Shown here piece by piece: positions 46,174 to 59,900 of a DNA stretch of 64,000 bases. Under the pieces are notes generated by a model. The model was given only the letters and a program-made list of their open reading frames with translations, did no database searches and was not told where the DNA came from. Position 1 is the stretch's first letter; the number at the start of each line of letters is the position of its first letter. Location: NCBI GenBank assembly GCA_963920665.1, contig OY987271.1, positions 7,319,350 to 7,383,349 of the forward strand, written 5' to 3'. A program made the translations under genes and the position numbers. Origin of the DNA: Straminergon stramineum (lineage: Eukaryota > Streptophyta > Bryopsida > Hypnales > Calliergonaceae).

Positions 46174-49100
46174 AACTTAACAAGCATCAGCTAAGGCTGA
46201 CGAGGAAAATATATCACAACCAAGATACCTGTATATCAGAACCAAGATATGTCACAACCCTACGTGCGACACACGGTAGCCCCGAAAGCATCTCTCAAAC
46301 AATTTCCAAATCACCAAAAAATCTTTATAAAAATGAGTACTCACTCACTCACTCACTCTTGCCCTCACTCATGCACGGATTCGAAGTGCGACTTTCCACC
46401 GTCACCCCCACCCTCGATTCCCCCAACCCATCCACAAGAATTGAGGGACACGGGCCCTCACCTTACTGGAAGCCCGCCGTTACTCGATCAGCGAGTGAGC
46501 TGTTAACTTAAGCTTAATTCCCTCCTCAACAAGAATAGTTGTCTGTTGCTTCGCCATCGCTTGGCTTGTTTGCTTGCTTCCAGAACATTCGAGAAGCGAT
46601 TCCGTTCCTGAGCTGGGGGTTGTGATCATTCCACAGCTGCTGCTGCAGCTGATAGCAAGGTGATGAGTAGTAGAGTTGCTGCTGTTGCTGTGGGTAGGGG
46701 CGATGGTGGATTTGGAGCTTGGTGGAGAGCGAGCAGGGACATGAGTGATGAGGGTGGCAGACAGGCCAGACAGTGGGCCAGACAGTGGGCCAGACACAGC
46801 ACCTGATAAGTTAATAATAATGCCTGCATGGGATCATTTTTTTCTTGGGCTCAAGCTGCTTCGTCTTCCTTCCTTGGGGAAAGTAGAAACTGATAAAAAG
46901 GCAGAAGAAAGGGCCAACAACTGGCAGGACACTTGAGCAATTTTGAGTAGTTTCCAGTATGAAATTGTCACAGATGGATTTGTGGATCCTGTTGGCAGTT
47001 TGAAAAAAAATCCAAAATATTTTCTTGTACACTATTTGGATATAAGTTACCATGTGAAACTAGTGTGTCCTGCGCCGTTGCCATTGTCAAAATAAAAGTA
47101 AACAGTAGAGGGGATCAGGGTTTTTTTTGGACTAGTGTCCTCTGTGTTGGCTTCACTGCATAGGCCAGATTTTGGAGGGACAGATTCACAGTGGTCAAAT
47201 TTTGACAGATCTGGCGAAATTTCGCCCAAAATAAAAGCCCCAGAGGGCATTTGAGGCCAAGGGAGGGCCATTTCAAGCCTATTCCCTGTGTTGTCCAGGA
47301 ACGACCGGTTGCTATCAGAAAAAGAAATAGCAAAAAAGAAAGAAAGAAAGAATTTATTAGTTTTGAAATTCATAAAGAAGTTGAAAAAAAATTCATTTTT
47401 TTTGACGTGTCACTGTCTCGGCTACGTCAGACTACAACAATGGCACAGTTCCTACATTCCCCACAACCTAGGAATTCGCAATCTTGTAAAGGCCTCAAAT
47501 CTCTCCCAATGAGTAAAAAGTAATTCTTTAATTCTTTAATTCTTTAATTCCTAAAAACTTCAAAATTCAATAACTTTCACATTATTGGTCCAAATGCCAC
47601 AAAACAAAGCCTAGCACCCTACTCATAGAGGGCTTTTCAATGGTACCCAAAATACAGTTGGGGAACACACAGTTCTAGAGATCTCACAAACAAAACAAAT
47701 TTAAACAAACAAATAGCCTAACTTAAGGTATAGATTAATTATAAATTTTCAAATTTTAACTAAGTAGACTTCAAAAACTAAGTCCTAAATTTTGATGTAC
47801 ATTAATTGAACTTTGTGAATCAAGTATCTACTAATTTTTGAAGATATTTTAAGGGCTTTGTAATAGAGATGTCTACTTTAGGCAGTAGTCACTTGGAAAA
47901 GCAACTTGAAAATAGATTTGTGACAATTGTGATCCCTACTATATGTTTAAGTAAGTACTTGAAAATGCCATTTGATCAAATGCTCATAGTAAAGTACATT
48001 TCCTAAGTGAAGAATATGTTCCTATTTTTGAAGAAACAATTTTAGAACATCTATCAATAAATTGTTGACCCTTCATAACTTTAGCATATGGAATCCAATT
48101 GATGCATTCTTTAGAGCAATGAAACCTCCTATCATTTTTCAAACACAAAGTATGCAAGTTTCAATAGTCTTGAAATTGAAAATTTTCTATGAGAAAAATG
48201 GTGGTTTAGGTGTGCCTATCTTAAGACTATCCAAGATTTTAGGAACCTATAGATTTTTAAAAATCATTAGATTTGGTGAGATGATAGGTTTGGTATGAAA
48301 TTTTGAACCACAATGTAGTCAATTTTCAAATGTAGAGAAGATGCACCTCCAACTATAATTCTACAACCTTGTCTTACATGTAACAATGTAGGATTTGTAA
48401 GCATGATTAGGTGAGGTATTGCATTGAATTGATCTATCATATAAATTTTGAAGCCTTAAATTCATGTATCAACTTTGTTAATACTAAGTTTGAATAGTCC
48501 ATTACACTATTAGTCAAGGTTTTGCACAAAAAATTTTGTTCATTGTTTTGAAAAGATGGACTAGTTAGTTTTATTAAAGGAGCATTTGGGGACATTAGTT
48601 AAATTGTTATTGTATTTGTAGTGAACTTGAAGGATTAGTTAGCACTGCCACATGTAGTAGTCAAGGTCACCAATAAACGTTTTTGAAAATAGAACCCCTA
48701 TTTTGAAATTTTAATTTTATGTTGAAGATTATATGGAAAAAAATGAATCTTGTTGTTTTTAAGCATCTACCGAATTACATATCTCATCTCTAATTCAATA
48801 TTTTATGGGGAATGTTGACTCTAAACATTGAATACAAGATATCAAAAATATCAAAGTATAAGAGTTAATAAAAGAATCTAAAAAATTCTATTAAAAATGG
48901 ATATGAAAAATTGAGGAGATAGCAAGTTTCAATATTGAAAAAAAAATTAAAAAATCATTACAAAAATGTAGAAAATTGTCACAAAATATTTTTTTGATAA
49001 TTTTATTTTTGAAAAAACATTTGAACCTAATATATTGAAAATAAATTTGAAGAAATGAAAATTCAAAAAAAAAAATTGGTACGTTGATTTATCCCAGTTC

Positions 49101-49382
49101 AAACAACAAAATCATATACTTAAGCTTGTCATGCATCTACTAGTTTTTTAGCAACTGTACAATAACTTACCTATAAATGTACTATATTTAATTATTGTTA
49201 TTTAAGTAAAGTGGAAGTGTCAATAAAATGTCATTCCTAGTGTTGTCTTACTATGAAGTACTCAAATCATCAAAACTTTTTTTAAACCCTAAATCCTTGA
49301 AATATCATCCTAAACCCTCTAAATTATTTCATGGCATTTTAAATATTAAGGCTAGAGTGTCTATTCTACAATAGTAGTGTCA

Positions 49383-49590
49383 TTCCACCTACAATGCAAT
49401 GAAATACTACGAGAATCTTTTTCATTAGTATCTCTTATAACATAAAACAATTCTATCAACAATACCCTAGAATACTAGAAGAAGCTTTGATATAGGTGTG
49501 TCTTAACAATGTAGCACAATCTACCTATAATACCCTCAAATACTAAGACAAGCTTTATTATTGGTGTCTCCTAGCAACCTATGAAGAAGT
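49383..49590. repeat. Three-unit degenerate tandem repeat, about 68 bp per unit
   Basis: Units share AATAC(C/T)(C/A)...AATACTA, AA(G/T)CTTT, ATT(G/A)GT and CAAC/TAAC-type words in order. They lie in AT-rich intergenic sequence. Confidence 0.55.
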
Positions 49591-50979
49591 GATAGAGCCA
49601 TGTTAGTAGTGCATGGATCATGATGAAAGATAGAAAATGTTAGGTAAATAGCAAATTCATGTGCTTACAAAGACCTCAAAAGTATGGGAGGCCAAAGGTC
49701 CCTACTTGTGTGTTTCAAGAATTATATATATGTATGGAGAACTTTATAAATTAATTATAATTTTTCAAGTCAACATCCTATAAGCATTTGATGTATTCGT
49801 ATCATGGGGTAAACACCACTCACCTTTTGTCCTTTTGCTTGATAAGAAATGGGAAGTTTAGAAATGATTTCAAAGCAATTTTTAACATTTTTGTTTGCAC
49901 ACATTTTGATATTAGAAATTTCAAATTTTTTTTCAATATTTTTGACAATGTTTTTAACAATTTCAGTTTTTTCTTGAATTATATCACACTTTACTATAAT
50001 TCTTTTTGTAGGAATCAATTAGTCTCGAAAGGTGGAATATACTCTTTTTATTATTAAATATAAATACTTATAGAGAATCAAAGAAAATACACAATATCAA
50101 AACTAGAGTTGAACACAAAAGATATCTTCATGTCAACAAAGGTTTCTAGAACATTTTGAAATAATAACCGATTTTGTAGTTATAGTTATGGTAATCACCT
50201 GTTCATATGCCTTCTCAATTTTCTCAATTTCATATTGTATATAAATAATACTAAAACATGAGGGTATAATATATGGCACAATTCATGCACTCAAGCTAAT
50301 ATGGATACCATCAAAAGTATATTAGGAGTGGTATGTAAAATGGTAAAAAATGTAAATTGAAATAAAACAAAACAAAATGTAGCTTTGGATAACCAAAAGC
50401 CCTTGAAGGAATAAATATTTTGGCTCTGAGGAGTCCCGGCCCCATTCATTTGGGGATTGAAGTGACTTCTGAACCGTCTCCAACAATGGTCATAGGCACC
50501 GTGGTCATAGGTGCAAAACATGCATAATTGGTCGGGGCATTGGTCTAGGCTTAGGACGGTTCTCCGCGCAAATCATTCATTCTTCCGATTCATCATCCAG
50601 TCCAACTAGGAATCCGTTCCCAGGGGATTGAGAGCGACGGAAACCACGGATGAAATGCCGGTTCCCTTCCAACCCTCTTTCTTCCCCAACCCAAAACGCT
50701 TGCTAATGGTCTCTCCCCGCTCTCACGAGCTTGTGTTTTGCTTCATTTAGGCAATCCCCGATCGCTGCAATGCACTATTCCTCCCAATTCCGCCCCACGC
50801 CTCGCACCTCTGCGTCGAATTTCCGGTCACGGCGCCCTTCTCCGCATCCGAATTGGTGAAGTGAGCAGGATTTGAGGCTTCTGGTGGAGGACGCAGCTCT
50901 CTTTCGTGTCTTGGAGCTTCGAGTCTTCCGATTGTATTTTTGTCAGCGTTATTGAGCAGATTAGTTCTAGTGGAGCGCC

Positions 50980-53900
50980 ATGGATGGGTGAGTGTGTTAG
51001 TACTTGCCTCCTCCTCTAATATTGAACAGCATTGGTCTACATTGAGGGAGACCTCTCTCATTGAAACTGGATGATGATCTAATAGCGGTGATGTATTCTA
51101 TCAGGGAAATGAGGTTATGGAATGACTATGTTTGGTTCAAGGAGACAAGAATCGGTGTAATAGCATAAGAGAGGCTTAGTGCAGTAGTTTGTACGGTTGT
51201 CGTAAGTAAGCATAGGGGATGCAGAGGGTAGTGTTTTGTTAGATTTACTCGATGTTGCCCTTCTATTACCTCGATTCTCCCGCGTAATTACTGCTTCTGG
51301 ATTTATTTGATGTTGAGATTGCGATGATTGGAATACCGACACATTCTGCTTCTAGGTCTAACTTATAATATCCTAAATTCAGGAATACTGACTTGGAATT
51401 ATTGCAACGGTATCGTCGAGACCGACGAGAGCTTCTCAACTTTCTTCTGGCCGCGAGTGTGATCAAGAAAGTTGTTATGCCACCCGGAGCTGTTTCGTAC
51501 GACGATATTGATCTAGATCAAATAAGCGTGGACCACATTCTCGAGTGTGCTAGAAAAAGTAAGCGGCATTGTAAATTTTGCTGTACATCATTCTAACTGG
51601 ATGGATAACAGGATTTCATTCATGAGTTGCTTTCTCCTAGTTTTGCTCTCATCTTGATGCGAAGCTCTGCTTAATCTTTAGTCCGTTCGTGACTTAGGTT
51701 TATTTTAGTATTCGAAAAAATCGTCTGTGATTTTTTTTCTAATATTGAGGAGCATGCTGATTGTTCAGATTCTGCGTTAGACCTTTCTGAGGCTATTAAA
51801 CGGTATCACGATGATCTCAATTTGCCACCTTCGGTTAGTCTATTTCTTCCTCTATACTTGAATTGAAGCCATTGTGCACCGTGCCCTTAACTTCCGAAGA
51901 TTATCTATTGCCTCTACGTTTCCTGCTCTTGGATCATCTTTCGTATCCTTCAATGTCACCAAATCATTGTTGCAGCTTAAGTTTCAGCTAGATTATTGCT
52001 GCTGTCGGTTAGATTTTGTCAAGTGCTCACACATTCATTGGTGCAAGGCTGATTTTATTCTCTGATGCTTCTCTTTCGTATTTGCAGTCAGGAACTAAAT
52101 TGGGAGAGATTTACTATTTGGTCACAAATCCTGACTTATCTGGTCCTATTCCATCACGACCGCCGCCTCACAAGGGGTCTCTTGATCCTGCCACACCTTT
52201 AGGTCTGACGTACAAGAAGAGCTTCTCTCTGCAATCCACTCCGTCAAAGCTTGTGGATAATGATGACGAGCTGGATGAAGATGAGGACGATGATGAACTT
52301 CCTCAAAAATCCAAGCGCGCCCTGAATGATATCAGTAATTTTGTATTAGATTTGCCCCCTTTTGCTACAGGTATCTTTGTCCGCGTTCCTACGAACCTGG
52401 TTACGAGGTCCCTTATTGAATTGATTCTCACTAAACAACATGCTGTCCGGGTGTCCATCGGTTCAATCATAATCATAGGTTTAATGCAAACACATGAGAA
52501 TAGGTGATTATGAATTGGTGATGGCTTGAGAGAGAAGTTCTGCAAATGCTTCATACATGTGGTCCGAACTTCAGTTTTTCTTTTATTCATGTAGTTGTAT
52601 AAGAGTCGCATTTTTATGTCACCAATTGTAGGATGCTGTGACTTCAGATGAGGGGTATGCAACTCGTGGCAGATTATAATGCTTTAACATTGACATCGAA
52701 CTTCCAATCCTCAAAATGCACGGCATATCTTCTTTGGACAATATATTCTATTTGACAGTTGCCGATAATTCTTTTAGATAGCTGGAGGTCATTTGATTTC
52801 GTATCGGGTTCCATATCTCATTGAAGTTTATGTGGTAACTGCAGGGCTATCTGATGATGATTTGAGGGAAACGGCTTATGAGGTCTTACTTGTATCCGTT
52901 GGTGCTGCTGGGTATTTTTTTCGTCCTCTTCTACATGAATTTCATTTTTGCAAATCTTGACGCAATTGCTTTGCATGTGTTGTCTTGCTAGATTTGAAGA
53001 AGGCCAATTGAACCCAGCTTACTACAATTGATGGTTGGTCAGAACCTTAACACATGTATATTATATCAACAATATTGCCTTGCCTGCTTGCCATGTAGAG
53101 GTCTAATTTCACCAGCCAAAGAGAAAAAGGAGGAGAAGAAGTCGAAGCTGGTAAGAAAATTTACAAGAAACAAGACAGAAAAGTATGTACCAGCTCCCAC
53201 ACGAGCACCAGGACTTGCGGGGCTCATGGAAACTATGCGCACCCAAATGGAGGTTAGAATTGTTAACTTGTACCAGCTTCTCTTCTCAATTCGTAGCTAT
53301 CGTTTTTAATGCTATCGTTGCTCTGCGCGTCCTTTAAAGCGTACAGTCGGTGCATACAGATATGTTCCCCGGATTCCCTAGTTTTCAGTATGGTCACCTG
53401 CATTTTTTTTTACGGAGTTTCTTTCGGGTCTCATAGTCAATGCACTGATGTCCTCACTCCGTACCCGCAAATGGGATTTTCAACCTTCTGCTCTCTCTGA
53501 AGTTTTGGTTTGCTCTTCTTTATGTTTTATCATCTGTTGGTGATTGCTTATTAGATATCAATGTTGCCACTTATGAAGCTACCGGTTGTAGTTATTTATG
53601 TTTCAAGAGGAATCAGATTTTTGGACTCTGGTCGTTTCTTTCAAATAACGTAATTAACCGGATTGTGATCCAGATTTCAGGAGCTTCTGATCGACGCACA
53701 AGAGAGGCAATTCTACACGCATCTGCAGGAAGGGTTGGGAAAAGGATGGACACACTACTTGTTCCTCTGGAGCTCCTGAGTGCTGTACCTCACTCTGCTT
53801 TCCCCGATAAAATACAGTATATTCGTTGGTCGAAACGGCAGGTTAGTTCGCATTTTCTCCCCGTTGCATTGAGAGGACTAAGTTGAAGTTGCATGCTGAA

Positions 53901-56900
53901 CTAGATTTGGGGTAAGTTTTAATATCATAGTGAGCTCTTGTGAAGAACTACTTGCTGTTCAAGTTATGTAATGAAATTGGCGTATCTGAATCAGGCCTGC
54001 GTATGATTATATATTCTTTACGAAAGAGGATATTAAAGCACGTTTTTGTGTACAGACGAGTCTGTTGTTGGAAGGCCTGCTGAATCACCCTTTTGTTGGG
54101 ATGGAACCATCGGATCGCTCTGTGTTGGAATTGAGGGGTTTGATTGCTAAACTGGAAGAGGCAGAGGTAATAGCTTGTCCCATGGTTCTGTATCTATGCC
54201 TGGCAGTATGTATCTGATTGAATCACTGATTCACTGATTTATATTTTACCCGATCTCCTAAAGCAATTCTTTAAGCCGTTACTACTGATGCTTGTAGCTT
54301 CCTGGTGTGCTTTAAATATGCCCTGGATGTTTCACCAGTTTGGAAGAGTGATCCTGTCAGCAAGTTCAGTTTTCACGTGGTTGCCTGTACAGACTCTACC
54401 ATCACCGGCTGGTCCTGCTCAACACACTGAGAGCCTGAGAGGCATAAGGGGTGTGGCTATTGCGTTGGCAGAAAGAGCTGGGAGAGGGGACCATACTGGA
54501 GAAGTTTGCCATTGGGCAGATGGTTATCCTGTGAATGTTCGTATTTATGAGAAGCTTCTGATGAGTGTGTTTGATGTATTGGACGAAGGGCAACTTGTCG
54601 AGGTATGGTAACTTTCTGGTGGATTGCTTCTTCTCTGCTTCTCTGTGTTGTAACTAATTCACGTTCAATGTTCAAGGTGTTTACAGGATCTCTTATTGTT
54701 TCCATAATTTTTAATTTGGTTCTGGAGTTGGGAAATTTGGCTGGAACGATACCTTTTCTTATTTATTGACTGTGCAACTAGACATCGTTTTGTTTCATAT
54801 TTGCCTGGACAAATCCATGACAGGAAGCTGAAGAGATTCTGGAAATGCTGAAGTCTACATGGCGGGTTCTTGGAATCACACAAACAATTCATGACACTTG
54901 TTATACATGGGTTCTTTTCCGTCAGGTAAAATAGCTAGGCAAATTCATATTGATTACATACTGTGGTTTTAGGTCGTTTTCTAGGTTCATAATCATTGGG
55001 CAAGTTCCTACTTTAGATGCAGAAAGATGAGAAGTTTTTTGCGTTTTGGGCCAATCATCTTCTGTCCTCTATTTTATGACTTATTGGTGAATTATTTCTT
55101 GTTTACAGCATGTCTTGACAGGTGAGCCAGCGTTGCTGCAACTTGCAGCACAACAAATGAAGAGGATTGCATCTGATAGCCAGCGCAGTACCCAAGAAAG
55201 GTTCTATGTGAAGGGACTCAGAGCTCTTGTGGAAGGGCCTGATGGACCTCATGAGCTTTCGTACGTGCAGTCAGTGCTCATGCCAATTAAACAATGGGCT
55301 GACAAACAACTAGAAGACTACCATCTACATTTTGCAGATGTAAGAACTATGCCAAATTAATCTTTACTTCGCTATTTTAGAATAGAGGGTCTTTCCGAAG
55401 CCTGTTGCGTCGTGGTGGAGTTCTCTGTCTATGTTACCACTTAAATTCTTGTTATTGCTTAAGCTTTCATAGCAGATTTAGGACGTTTGTGAAGACTATT
55501 TTCCATAGTTCCAATGCCAATTTTTTAATGAACCGAGTGTAAAAATCAATTGTAGTTTTGATGCCTATTATCTTTTGTGTTCATATTTCCTTGTGTACAG
55601 GCTCCTAGCAAAATGGAGGTTTTAGTAACGGTTGCGATGATTACTGGCCGGCTGATTGCTGATGAGAACGAGCACACAGGGGTATGTACAAAATGAATAA
55701 GCATGGTTTGGTTCTCACATATTTTGCGTTCATCTCATAGCATTTTGTGTGATCGCTTGGTGTTGCAGCATAGTGTACCATCTGACAGATGACATGCTTT
55801 GGATTAATTACTGTCTGTTCGAGTAGTCCTTTTGAAAGTACTCATGACGTTATGGTCGGCTGTCTAACTCATGGTCACGAAGCAATTCTCTCGAAGTCCT
55901 TATTGCCTTTGTCTATTGTTATGAATTGGAACAATTTGAGATTCTTTTGTTTCAAATGGTATGCACGCTGTTATACGATATGAAGTATCTGAATAGAATG
56001 CTGCTGCACTCAGGTGGCAAGAATGACATCTGCTGCAGAAATGGCGGCTGTTGCCAAGCAGGCTGAAGATTACATATTGTCATCTGTGAAAGCGGCTTAT
56101 AACAGGGTATGCCTGCACTGTTGCTTTGGAGGCTATGCTATTAGATAGTTTGTTTTCTGCTATTCTATTCCAAGTACGCTGCAATTTTGAAAGGTGTTCC
56201 CTAGAAATGTTGATTGCGAAAGTGGTAGTTTCTTTGGTCACTGCCCTGGAGAACAGCATTCGCGTCCATATGTTCTCCAGACCGACTGAAGAGTCAGTTC
56301 AGCTCTTAACCCCCAAGTGCCCCACCTAAAAGTAAACTTATAGAGAATCGTAATAAATAACAGCGTCTTTCTAAAGCAATGAGGTTAATTCTTGAGCGAT
56401 ATTTTTATTTTCATCCCAAACAATTTAAACAAATCCCTTTTGTGCCGAGGCCCTCCGAACTGAACCTTTTAGCTTCCCAACTATGGTTGTCCAAAGGCAG
56501 ATGAGGATGAGACAGAAATGAAGTGCGTTCTCAGTGTTCATTCAGAAGTTCCGTAGTCCAGAAGAACCTACACTCTGTCAATAAACTCCTATGACTCAAA
56601 AATTTTGTTAGGTACTTCAGCGACTGACCTTAGAGCTGGCACAGTATTTTTTTCAAATCTATCAATGATTCTGTTTGATTCTGATATAATTAATACTGGA
56701 TGAGCTGGTTGCATAAACACCCCTTCGTTGTTCCTTTTTGCTATTGCAATATTTCTTTGTTGTTTCTTCTTCCTTCAATAAGTTTCATTAGCTCAGTGAA
56801 GTCGACGATGCTTAAAATTTTCTGGGCTTGTTATTTTGCAGATTGTGGAGGAAGTAGAACAAAATCAAGAGCACGATGACAAGCATCCACTAGCTCAGCT

Positions 56901-59900
56901 TGCACATGAGGTTCAGAGATTGGCTAAAAAGGATGCCAATGTGTTTTCGCCTATTCTCTCTAAATGGCACCCTCAGGCCATCGCCATTAGTGCATGCTTA
57001 TTGCATACACTTTACCAAAAAGAATTGGTAATGCTCGAATGAAGCCTATTTTCGAGCTTGGAGATCGTCATTGGTGGCAAATGCTCATGTAACTAATCTA
57101 ATAAGTGGTTGGTCTGCAGAAACCCTTTCTGGATGAGGTCTCACAACTCACAGACGATGTTTCGTCTGTCTTACCGGCAGCAGATAGCCTTGAACAATAT
57201 TTGATGGAGCTTATTGCATCCGTTACTGACGACGAAGATGCAAGGCGTGTTTTCGAACAGCAAATGACACCATACCAGGTGAGAATTACGTTGCAAGGCA
57301 TGATCTAAAATGCAGCAGTGAGACTTTAGGACCTATATCCTATGCACTGCTTGGATTAAAGAGTTTTACTCTCAAAATATTGATCTAGTATTCCTGCTGG
57401 AAATTGTGTGGACTCCTTTCTGTTGAAGAATAATTGACGTTGAACGCTCTACTTGGCAGGTGGAAGTTGTCTCAGGAACAATAATAATGAGATGGGTTAA
57501 TACTCAACTCTCACAGTTGACAGAGTGGGTTGATCGATCAGCGCAGCAGGAAGTACGTCTCTTCACCTACTTGAGCGAGGTTTTGCTGCAATTCGTCCTT
57601 GAGTATCCTCTGGTTTTTTTCACTCTTCCAGTTGTGTTCAATCACAACTCTGAAAGCTTTTCTAGAAATTCAAGTCAGGTTATATCGTGAAGTACTTGAT
57701 TCTGTGTACTAGTCTGTAATAGACTACCGTGTTACCTATTTTTCTCGTCATGTGAATCTCGTCTGCTTCCTTGGTCCACCTTTGCAGGTTTCTCTTCTAG
57801 TTTCACTAATTTTAGTGGGATGCAGAAATGGCAACCTCTTTCCCCTCAGCAACGACATGGAGGATCAATTGTGGAGGTCTTCAGAATTGTGGAGGAGGTG
57901 TGCGGTGTTCTATTTTACTGTATATTGTTCTCTGAAAAATCTTAATCGACACCTTATTGTGGCATGTATTCTTCGAAGATTTTTGATTCTACCTTTTTTT
58001 AAGTAATGGTAGAGTGGGGTTCTATATTACGGAAATCAGGTTTTTATTATTTACTTATTATTACTAACTGTTGACTGCACTTCTGGGCTTGAGCAGACTA
58101 TAGATCAATTCTTCAAACTGAATCTTCCTATGAGATTACCTCAGTTGAAAGGCCTTATCAGTGGGTTTGATAACGCACTGCAACAGTACACCAACAGAGT
58201 AGTTGTTCAACTAGGTAACGTTTCATTCCCGGACTAGTTAGTGGATTGGTGGACCCTCGTAAATCACAAATCCTATAACAATTGGTAGTCCTTTCTTGCA
58301 GACTTGAGATCTGTCTAGTCATTTTTTAAATCATGTGAGACCTGGACTTTGTGAAACAAAAGCTTAGGCCCAACTCTCATGTGCAAGTTTGCGGTCTAAG
58401 AAAAGTGCGCAAATAGCACACGCTTTCCGGGAACATCTCAGAAATTTCAAAATAAACCATAAGGTGCCGTGAAGAGTCCCGCGCGTATACAAAATTCCTG
58501 TTCTTTTCGCTCCCCTATGTTGGACCATTGTCACTAGAGTAAATTGAATATGGTTGCGGCATTCATCGTCCGCACGAGTTGTATGGCTAGAAATCACATG
58601 TCTCTGTTGACCTTTTATTAGTGAATTGTTTATTATTTTTGGTGCTCTACCACATACCCTTTCTCCTTTAAACCTGAAGCCTTATTTTATGGATAAACCT
58701 GTGATATGAGCTTTTGTTTTTCTGATATAAAGCTGATATAAAGCTGACAGGGCTAAATTTTTTTCTTGCATTAGATTGTTGGTAATGTCACTTTGCTCAG
58801 AGGCTCACATGTCATCATAATTCAAGTTGTGGTTTTCCTAGATTGGTACGTCCAACCCTTACTTGGAAATTCTCGGTTGTATTATCAGGCATGTGACCCC
58901 ATAGCCTCTGCTGTATACTTGTTTATTCAGGTGATACGAGAGATCTTGTTCCACCAGCTCCAAGCTTGACCCGCTACAAGAAAGAGGTTGCTTTGAAGTC
59001 GGGAAGCAACAAGAAAAAAGTTGCAGACCCCCGTCTGCCCGATGAGAGACGCTCTAGCGAGATCAATCTGCTGTCTACTACTTCCCTTTGTGTTCGTCTC
59101 AACACACTTCATGTAAGTTTTTTGTTCTACACATGGTTAACACCAAAATGACGCTCCAAGTATCACCAAACAAACTCGTTAGTATTGGGCCTGAACTTCG
59201 AAATTAATAGGATTAGGATTCCGATTTAAATACTTAGTGTGTTATTTCATTTTTGTTATTCAAAGAACTCAGCCGTACCTGACAACTCTTGCATAGTAAC
59301 ACTCTAGTTTGCTGGCTTGGCTTCTGGAGCTCCACTTAGTTTACGTTGGAACGCTGAATGTAAAATGCCTTATAAGTGGTTACTGGATGCTATTAGATCT
59401 TACATGATGTACTTGATGGTGCAGTATATCTTAACCCATACCAACGTACTTGAAGACAATATACGGGATCGCTGGGCTAAGAAAAGACCTCAAGATGATT
59501 TTTCTCGTGTTAATGGCTCACATTCCAGTACGTAATTTGATTTCAGTCTCTTGTCGAAGCTCTATATTCCATCTCACAACCCAGTTACGCATGCGTGTGT
59601 TTTAATGAAATCCTTGCTGTTACGCACATTTGGATACTGGGCTTCGGAAAGTTAGTTTTGGAATACCCTGTGCAGTAGTGATGTTGGATGGCTTTCATAT
59701 CAACTACGCCCAAGAAAATTCGTCAATTTCGATTTTTATTTTCTGGAAATAGTCAAGATTGTAAAAAGAACTGCTCATCGTGCTAGAGCAGAGTTTGTCC
59801 TGTTTGTGTTTATATTTATATTTTTGGAGGGTATATTTTCAGCTAATCTGAGTAATAGTAGTCTCTTAGATTTTAGATTCTTGTCTTCATTGTTTGTCAT

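Larger units (their letters stand above)
45671..50979. other. Intergenic region, AT-rich in the centre
   Basis: The first kilobase is the probable promoter and leader of the GDU-like gene and includes a tandem duplication at 45891-46173, a (CTCA)n run near 46340 and CAGACAGTGGGC words in tandem at 46768-46795. A (TTTAATTCT)n microsatellite lies at 47521-47550. From 47.5 to 50.3 kb the sequence is AT-rich with a degenerate tandem repeat at 49383-49590 and no recognisable gene. From about 50520 the base composition becomes gene-like, consistent with the promoter and 5' leader of the PATROL1-like gene. Confidence 0.55.
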
